Below are positions 6,892 through 10,639 of a stretch of 10,639 nucleotides of DNA, piece after piece. The stretch's first letter is position 1; each line of letters starts with the position of its first letter. Origin of the DNA: Actinomycetes bacterium. GTDB taxonomy: Bacteria > Actinomycetota > Actinomycetes > Actinomycetales > Dermatophilaceae. Location of the stretch: positions 1 to 10,639 of the forward strand of contig JAEWFB010000439.1 of assembly GCA_023389095.1 (NCBI GenBank), in the 5' to 3' direction. The notes under the pieces are model-generated. The model ran no database searches. It was given only the letters and a program-made list of their open reading frames with translations, and was not told the DNA's origin. A program made the translations under genes and the position numbers.

Positions 6892-6970
6892 CCGTCGAGT
6901 GGCCGCGTCGTGCGGTGCCGGAACGCTCGAGAGGCCACGTCCGCTGACGCGGCGTGGCCTCTCGACGGTT
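6892..6970. repeat. Direct and inverted copies of the CCGTCGAGnGGCCACG motif
   Basis: CCGTCGAGTGGCCGCG starts at 6892 and CGCTCGAGAGGCCACG at 6924; the inverted copy at 6953-6968 reads ACCGTCGAGAGGCCACG on the minus strand. The second and third form the arms of the terminator hairpin. The same core occurs twice after ppa. Confidence 0.65.
6927..6965. terminator. Strong bidirectional terminator hairpin between LysE-type and MFS genes
   Basis: TCGAGAGGCCACG (6927-6939) and CGTGGCCTCTCGA (6953-6965) are perfect 13-base inverted copies. Inside, CCGC (6941-6944) and GCGG (6949-6952) extend the stem by four pairs with one bulged T and a four-base TGAC loop. It lies between the stops of two convergent genes and can end both transcripts. 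Confidence 0.85.
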
Positions 6971-6982
6971 GACGGCCGTCGG

Positions 6983-8521
6983 TCAGGCGGCCTCGGCGCC
7001 GTCGGCCGCGGCGACCGCGACCGTCTCGCGCGACGGCTCGGCCTCACGTGTCGGCTCGGTCTCGCGGCCACGTCGCGGACGCAGCACGACGAGCGCCACG
7101 AGGAGCGCGACGAGCGTGAACGTCGCCGAGGTGAGGAAGGCCGGCTCGACACCCGGCACGAAGCGGCCGGGCACCGCCTGCGAGGCGTAGACGCTGACGA
7201 TGGCCGCGAGGCCGACAGCGCCGCCGAGCTGCTGCGCCGTCTGGAGCAGGCCCGAGACCGTGCCCGCCTGGGCGCGGTCGACCCCGCCGAGCACGACGAC
7301 GGTGACCGGCATGAACACCAGGGCCGCGGACACGCCGTTGAGCACGAGGGCGCCGAGCAGGTGCGCGGCGTAGGTGCTCGACTCCGAGATGCCGCTCAGC
7401 CACAGGAAGCTGGCCGACAGGCCGATCGTGCCGACGATCATCAGCGGACGCGGCCCGACCTTGGCCACGAGCCGGGCGCTGACCCGCGAGGTCGCGAAGA
7501 TCGCGAGGCTCAGGGGCAGGAACGCGGCACCCGTGGCCACCGGGCTGAACCCGAGGACGAGCTGGAGGTACTGGGTCACGAGGAAGAACGTCGAGAACTG
7601 CGCGCCGACGACGAGCGCCATGAGCACGAGCGCCCCGGCCCGCGACCGGGCGCGGACGAGACCGAGCGGCAGCAGCGGGTTGGCGACGCGTCCCTCGGTG
7701 CGCACGAACAGGGCGAGCAGCGCGAAGCCGACGGCGAACGAGCCGAGGGTCAGCGGCGAGGTCCAGCCGTGGTCGGGCGCGGAGATGAACCCGTTGACGA
7801 CGGCCACGGAGCCGAGCGTCGCGGTGATCGCCCCGACGACGTCGAAGCGGCCGCGGACCCGCGGCGTCTCGGTGACGAACCGGCGGGCGAGGACGAGGAC
7901 GACGGCGCCGATCGGCACGTTGACGAAGAGCGTCCAGTGCCAGCTGACGAAGACGGTGAGGGCGCCGCCGAGCAGCAGGCCGATCGACGCACCCGCGGAG
8001 GACACCGCGGTGAAGAGGGCCAGGCCGCGGTTGCGGGCCGCCTCGTCGGGGGCGCTCGTCGTGACGAGGGCGAGCACGCCGGGGGCCGCGAACGCGGCAC
8101 CGACGCCCTGCAGCGTCCGGGCCGCGATGAGCTGGCCGGGCGTCGTGGCGAGGCCACCGAGCAGGCTCGCGACGGTGAACACCGCGAGGCCGATCTCGAA
8201 GGTGCGCAGGCGGCCGAGGACGTCGCCGAGGCGTCCGCCGAGCAGGAGCAGGCCGCCGAAGGCCAGCGTGTAGGCGTTGAGCACCCACGACAGGCCGGCG
8301 GGCGTGAAGCCGAGGTCGGTCGCGATGTGCGGCAGCGCGACGTTGACGACCGTCGCGTCGAGCACAAGCATCAGCTGCGCGACGAGCACGATGCCGATGC
8401 CGATGGAGGCGCGGCGGGCCGCGCGGTCGCGCGTCGGGGCGGACGGGGTTGGCACGGCGGGTGGCGCGGTGGATGTGGTGGGTGGGGTGGCAGGTGGGGT
8501 GGAGGTGGTCGTGGTCGACAT
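6983..8521 (-). CDS. MFS drug-efflux transporter, DHA2 (14-helix, EmrB/QacA) type
   Basis: Inner-membrane proton-coupled exporter of 512 residues. The first helix and loop carry LDATVVNVALPHIATDLG (54-71), the DHA2 hallmark, followed by motif A GGRLGDVLGRLR (95-106) and a motif C-like GASIGLLLGG. About 14 hydrophobic segments follow, to near residue 480. Both tails are low-complexity: a Thr/Pro-rich N-terminus (1-30) and a charged Arg/Glu/Thr C-terminus. The ATG at 8521 has TGAGG five bases upstream, overlapping the stop of the small gene before it. The divergent TetR gene and operators suggest induction by the exported compound, probably a hydrophobic or cationic drug or an own metabolite; the substrate is inference only. 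Confidence 0.93.
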   Translation of the reverse strand: MSTTTTSTPPATPPTTSTAPPAVPTPSAPTRDRAARRASIGIGIVLVAQLMLVLDATVVNVALPHIATDLGFTPAGLSWVLNAYTLAFGGLLLLGGRLGDVLGRLRTFEIGLAVFTVASLLGGLATTPGQLIAARTLQGVGAAFAAPGVLALVTTSAPDEAARNRGLALFTAVSSAGASIGLLLGGALTVFVSWHWTLFVNVPIGAVVLVLARRFVTETPRVRGRFDVVGAITATLGSVAVVNGFISAPDHGWTSPLTLGSFAVGFALLALFVRTEGRVANPLLPLGLVRARSRAGALVLMALVVGAQFSTFFLVTQYLQLVLGFSPVATGAAFLPLSLAIFATSRVSARLVAKVGPRPLMIVGTIGLSASFLWLSGISESSTYAAHLLGALVLNGVSAALVFMPVTVVVLGGVDRAQAGTVSGLLQTAQQLGGAVGLAAIVSVYASQAVPGRFVPGVEPAFLTSATFTLVALLVALVVLRPRRGRETEPTREAEPSRETVAVAAADGAEAA

Positions 8522-8528
8522 CAGGGCC

Positions 8529-8774
8529 TCAGGCTTCGTCGGGGTGACCGTGCTGGACGGCCGGCTGGAAGGTCAGGTGGCGCTCGACGCTGAGCGGGTC
8601 GCGGCGCAGCGGCGTGAAGGCCGTGGCACGCGTGCGGGTGTGGACGGCGCCGTCGCGGCCGTCGTGGGTGCTGCTGACCTCGCCGCGCTTCACGAGCGGG
8701 GCTCGGTGCGTCGTCGCGAGGTGGGACTGGTGCAGGCGCAGGGCCTGGCGGGTGGGGCGGATCGTGGTCGTCAT
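8529..8774 (-). CDS. Small histidine- and arginine-rich protein of unknown function
   Basis: I do not recognise this 81-residue protein. It begins MTTTIRPTRQALRLHQSHLA and ends RRDPLSVERHLTFQPAVQHG plus six residues. It has no membrane helix and no cysteine, and is rich in Arg, His and Thr. Coding is supported by an excellent ribosome site (AGAGGAG, 8784-8790, nine bases before ATG), by about 95 percent G or C in third codon positions, and by its fit: it is the first gene of the efflux operon, its stop overlaps the MFS ribosome site, and the MFS start follows seven bases later. It should be co-made with the transporter under TetR control. It could be a transporter-associated peptide or leader; nothing in the sequence decides this. 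Confidence 0.7.
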   Translation of the reverse strand: MTTTIRPTRQALRLHQSHLATTHRAPLVKRGEVSSTHDGRDGAVHTRTRATAFTPLRRDPLSVERHLTFQPAVQHGHPDEA

Positions 8775-8818
8775 GTGGCCGGACTCCTCTGGAACGACAC
8801 AGTCGGCGCTACTATTAG

Positions 8819-8833
8819 CGGAGAACCACTCCG
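8819..8833. promoter_or_regulatory. TetR operator 1 (CGGAG-N5-CTCCG)
   Basis: CGGAG-AACCA-CTCCG is a perfect inverted repeat of the same form as operator 2, 35 bases away centre to centre. A second palindrome, AGAACC-N5-GGTTCT (8822-8838), is interleaved with it. It lies just downstream of TACTAT (8810-8815), a -10-like box on the plus strand, so it may control the tetR promoter as well as the leader of the efflux operon. Confidence 0.65.
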
Positions 8834-8847
8834 GTTCTGCATGGACC

Positions 8848-8877
8848 ACAATACGGAGACAGTCTCCGTTTTAGCAA
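8848..8877 (-). promoter_or_regulatory. Probable promoter of the efflux operon
   Basis: On the minus strand TTGCTA (-35, 8872-8877) and TATTGT (-10, 8848-8853) are 18 bases apart, each with four of six consensus bases. Transcription would start near 8841, giving a leader of about 67 bases. Operator 2 fills the spacer exactly. Confidence 0.55.
8853..8869. promoter_or_regulatory. TetR operator 2 (17-base perfect palindrome)
   Basis: ACGGAGAC-A-GTCTCCGT is a perfect 8-1-8 palindrome and contains the same CGGAG-N5-CTCCG as operator 1. Its position between the -35 and -10 boxes of the efflux promoter is the classical place for TetR repression. Confidence 0.8.
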
Positions 8878-8889
8878 GGGGGTTTTCCC

Positions 8890-9555
8890 GTGACGCCTGC
8901 CGACACCGGCGAGGCGACGCTCGCTTCGTCGCCGGGTTCCGTTGCGGCCCAGCACGATCCGGCCACCGCGACCCCGTCGGAAACTCGTGAGAAGCCGGCC
9001 CGCCCGATGCGTGCCGACGCCCGTCGCAACTACGACAAGATCCTCGCGACGGCCCGGATCGTCTTCACCGAGCGCGGCACCGACTGCTCCCTCGACGAGA
9101 TCGCCAAGCGGGCTGAGGTCGGCCCCGGCACCCTCTACCGGCACTTCCCCAACCGCGAGGCGCTCGTCGACGCCCTCATGCAGGACTGGACCGACCGCGT
9201 CGCCTCCGACGCCGACACCGCCATCGCCACCGGCGCGCCGGCCCGCGAGATGCTCATGGGCTGGTTCGAGAACTTCATCGACCACATCACCCTGCACCGC
9301 GGGGCCGCGACGAAGATCTGCGCGGCGATGGACGACCCCAAGTCGCCGATGTACCGCAAGTGCCGCGTCATGGGCGAGGCCAACGGACGCGTCGTGTCCC
9401 ACCTCGAGGGCCGCGGCGAGCTGCGCCCCGGCGTCGACGCGGCCAACGTCATGCGCCTCGTCAGCGGCGTCGCGAGCGTCGCCGACACGAGCCACGCCGA
9501 CCTCGACGTCCGCCCGATGCTCGAGGTCATCGTCGACGGGATCGTCCGCGACTGA
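8890..9555 (+). CDS. TetR-family transcriptional repressor
   Basis: The 221-residue protein has a TetR helix-turn-helix at about 45-92: NYDKILATARIVFTERG, then SLDEIAKRAEVGPGTLYRHF (67-86) and PNREALVDAL. The C-terminal ligand-binding domain follows, with MLMGWFENFIDHITLHRGAA at 121-140. The first 40 residues are a disordered Ala/Pro/Thr extension; an internal ATG at 9007 would remove it, but GTG at 8890 has AAGGGGG (8876-8882) seven bases upstream. It is divergent from the efflux operon, with two matching palindromes between, so it very likely represses the operon and itself until a ligand binds. Its last six codons belong to a 19-base repeat that continues past the stop. Confidence 0.93.
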   Translation: MTPADTGEATLASSPGSVAAQHDPATATPSETREKPARPMRADARRNYDKILATARIVFTERGTDCSLDEIAKRAEVGPGTLYRHFPNREALVDALMQDWTDRVASDADTAIATGAPAREMLMGWFENFIDHITLHRGAATKICAAMDDPKSPMYRKCRVMGEANGRVVSHLEGRGELRPGVDAANVMRLVSGVASVADTSHADLDVRPMLEVIVDGIVRD

Positions 9556-9591
9556 CGGGATCGTCCCCGGCTGACGGGATTGTTCGCGACC
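9535..9591 (+). repeat. 19-base tandem triplication across the tetR stop codon
   Basis: Units run 9535-9553, 9554-9572 and 9573-9591. The first (GACGGGATCGTCCGCGACT) encodes the last residues of the TetR protein; the second matches it at 17 of 19 bases and the third at 16 of 19. The stop codon spans the first junction. The extra units fill most of the 55-base gap to the next gene. Confidence 0.85.
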
Positions 9592-9604
9592 GGCCTGCGG
9601 TTGC

Positions 9605-9618
9605 ACGGTCATGACCGT
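9605..9618. promoter_or_regulatory. 14-base perfect palindrome over the oxidoreductase start codon
   Basis: ACGGTCATGACCGT is its own reverse complement, and the ATG at 9611 sits at its centre. It could be an operator or simply chance. The function is unknown. Confidence 0.35.
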
Positions 9619-10546
9619 TGACCTGCGCATCTTCACCGAGCCCCAGCAGGGCGCGACGTACGACGACCTCCTCGCGGTCGCCCGCGCGGCCGAGGAGCTC
9701 GGCTTCTCGGGCTTCTTCCGCTCCGACCACTACCTGGCCATGGGCGGCGACGGCGGCCCCGGCCCCACCGACGCGTGGACGACCCTGGCCGGCCTCGCCC
9801 GCGACACGAGCACGATCCGCCTCGGCACGCTCGTCACCTCGGCCACCTTCCGCCTGCCCGGGCCGCTGTCGGTCCAGGTCGCCGGCGTCGACCAGATGAG
9901 CGGCGGCCGCGTCGAGCTGGGCCTCGGCGCCGGCTGGTTCGAGCAGGAGCACACCGCCTACGGCATCCCGTTCCCACCCCTCGGCGAGCGCTTCGACCGC
10001 CTGGAGGAGCAGCTCGAGGTCGTCACCGGACTGTGGTCGACGCCGGTCGGGGCGACCTACACCCACGCGGGGAGGCACTACCCCGTCACCGACTCCCCCG
10101 CCCTGGCCAAGCCGGTCCAGGAGGGCGGCGTCCCGATCATCGTCGGCGGCGGAGGCAAGCGCCGCACGCCCGCCCTCGCCGCGCGGTACGCCTCGGAGTT
10201 CAACGCCGCCTTCGTGCCGGCCGCCGACTCGAAGCGTCTCTTCGACGGCGTCCGCGCCGCGTGCGAGGCGATCGACCGCAACGCGGACTCGCTCACCTAC
10301 TCGGCCGCCCAGGTGCTGTGCCTCGGCGACGACGACGCGACGCTGCGGCGTCGGGCCGACGCCATCGGCCGCGACGTGGACGAGCTGCGCGAGAACGGCC
10401 TGGCCGGCTCGGCCGCGGAGGTCGTCGACAGGCTCGGTGCCTTCGCCGAGGCGGGCACCGAGCGCGTCTACCTGCAGGTGCTCGATCTCAGCGACCTCGA
10501 CCACCTGTCCGACGTCGCGACGACGGTCCTCCCCCAGCTCACCTGA
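9611..10546 (+). CDS. LLM-class F420-dependent oxidoreductase (Rv1855c-like family)
   Basis: A TIM-barrel, luciferase-like enzyme of 311 residues. The N-terminal RIFTEPQQGATYDDLLAVAR (6-25), GFFRSDHYLAMGG (34-46), PTDAWTTLAGLARDTSTIRL (52-71) and MSGGRVELGLGAGWFEQEH (96-114) match closely the F420-dependent oxidoreductase family named after M. tuberculosis Rv1855c (TIGR03560). PIIVGGGGKRRTPALAARYA (175-194) is the later phosphate/cofactor-binding strand. F420, rather than FMN, is expected from the family; no F420 synthesis gene is in the window. The substrate is unknown. There is no clear ribosome site before ATG at 9611. It lies 55 bases after tetR on the same strand and could be read through with it. 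Confidence 0.92.
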   Translation: MTVDLRIFTEPQQGATYDDLLAVARAAEELGFSGFFRSDHYLAMGGDGGPGPTDAWTTLAGLARDTSTIRLGTLVTSATFRLPGPLSVQVAGVDQMSGGRVELGLGAGWFEQEHTAYGIPFPPLGERFDRLEEQLEVVTGLWSTPVGATYTHAGRHYPVTDSPALAKPVQEGGVPIIVGGGGKRRTPALAARYASEFNAAFVPAADSKRLFDGVRAACEAIDRNADSLTYSAAQVLCLGDDDATLRRRADAIGRDVDELRENGLAGSAAEVVDRLGAFAEAGTERVYLQVLDLSDLDHLSDVATTVLPQLT

Positions 10547-10568
10547 CCCCCAGCCCCTTCGCGAACGC

Positions 10569-10622
10569 GTGACGCAGTGTTCTCTCGATCGCGGGGGGGT
10601 GACGCAGTGTTCTCTCGATCGC
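10569..10622 (+). repeat. Two direct copies of a 24-base repeat
   Basis: Exact copies at 10569-10592 and 10599-10622 (beginning GTGACGCAGTGTTCTCTCGA, ending TCGC) are separated by six G. They follow the oxidoreductase stop by 22 bases and show no coding character. Confidence 0.95.
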
Positions 10623-10639
10623 AGATCCCGATCGAGAGA
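10611..10639. repeat. Inverted repeat running off the window end
   Basis: TCTCTCGATCG (10611-10621) is followed, after a seven-base loop CAGATCC, by CGATCGAGAGA (10629-10639), its exact reverse complement. The window ends there, so the arm may extend further to mirror the whole 24-base repeat. It could serve as terminator for the oxidoreductase gene, or be one end of a dispersed palindromic element. Confidence 0.85.

Noticed and set aside
6815..8593. 592-codon open frame on the plus strand opposite the MFS gene
   Set aside because: Its product is composed mostly of Arg, Glu, Asp, Gly and Ala with no domain; it mirrors the codon bias of the transporter gene.
1485..10546. F420 link between the DUF2342 protein and the LLM oxidoreductase as one system
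   Set aside because: The genes are more than 6 kb apart on different strands with unrelated neighbours; a family-level association with F420 does not make them a local functional unit.
10569..10622. Start of a CRISPR array
   Set aside because: Only two units with a six-base G spacer are present, and the unit is part of a palindrome; this does not have CRISPR spacing.

Overview
The window is very GC-rich, with almost every third codon position G or C and frequent GTG starts, as in a high-GC actinobacterium. The protein sequences and the gene order hpt-tilS-metalloprotease-dacB divergent from ppa match the actinobacterial arrangement known from Mycobacterium tuberculosis (Rv3624c-Rv3628). Codon style and the other genes suggest Micrococcales, perhaps an Intrasporangiaceae-type organism; that placement is inference. 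No tRNA, rRNA, CRISPR, phage or transposase gene is visible, and no stretch over 300 bases lacks a gene.

Region 1 (1-5005) is conserved housekeeping. A leftward block holds dacB (penicillin-binding protein 4 type), a DUF2342-type zinc metalloprotease, tilS (tRNA-Ile lysidine synthetase) and the 5' part of hpt (hypoxanthine phosphoribosyltransferase, cut by the window edge). Inorganic pyrophosphatase (ppa) reads rightward from the other side of a 172-base divergent region. ppa then converges with a LysR regulator, with two hairpins between them.

Region 2 (5006-6982) is a divergent LysR regulator / LysE-type exporter pair. A 20-base near-perfect palindrome lies between them and overlaps the -35 box of a probable leaderless regulator promoter. 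The exporter converges with a major facilitator gene, separated by a strong 13+4 bp hairpin.

Region 3 (6983-9591) is a drug-efflux-like module. A 14-helix MFS transporter and a small histidine-rich protein of unknown function form a leftward operon, divergent from a TetR regulator. Two copies of CGGAG-N5-CTCCG lie between them. One sits exactly in the spacer of a plausible promoter for the efflux operon, so the circuit can be read from the DNA.

Region 4 (9592-10639) holds an F420-dependent LLM-class oxidoreductase (Rv1855c-like). It is followed by a repeat: two 24-base direct copies and an inverted arm that runs off the window edge.

The less ordinary content is in the small sequences: the two operator systems, a motif near CCGTCGAGNGGCCACG recurring in both convergent gaps, a 19-base triplication across the tetR stop codon, a 14-base palindrome on the oxidoreductase start codon, and the terminal palindromic repeat. 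No gene set here looks like a wholly new system. The small protein in the efflux operon is the main unexplained coding feature.
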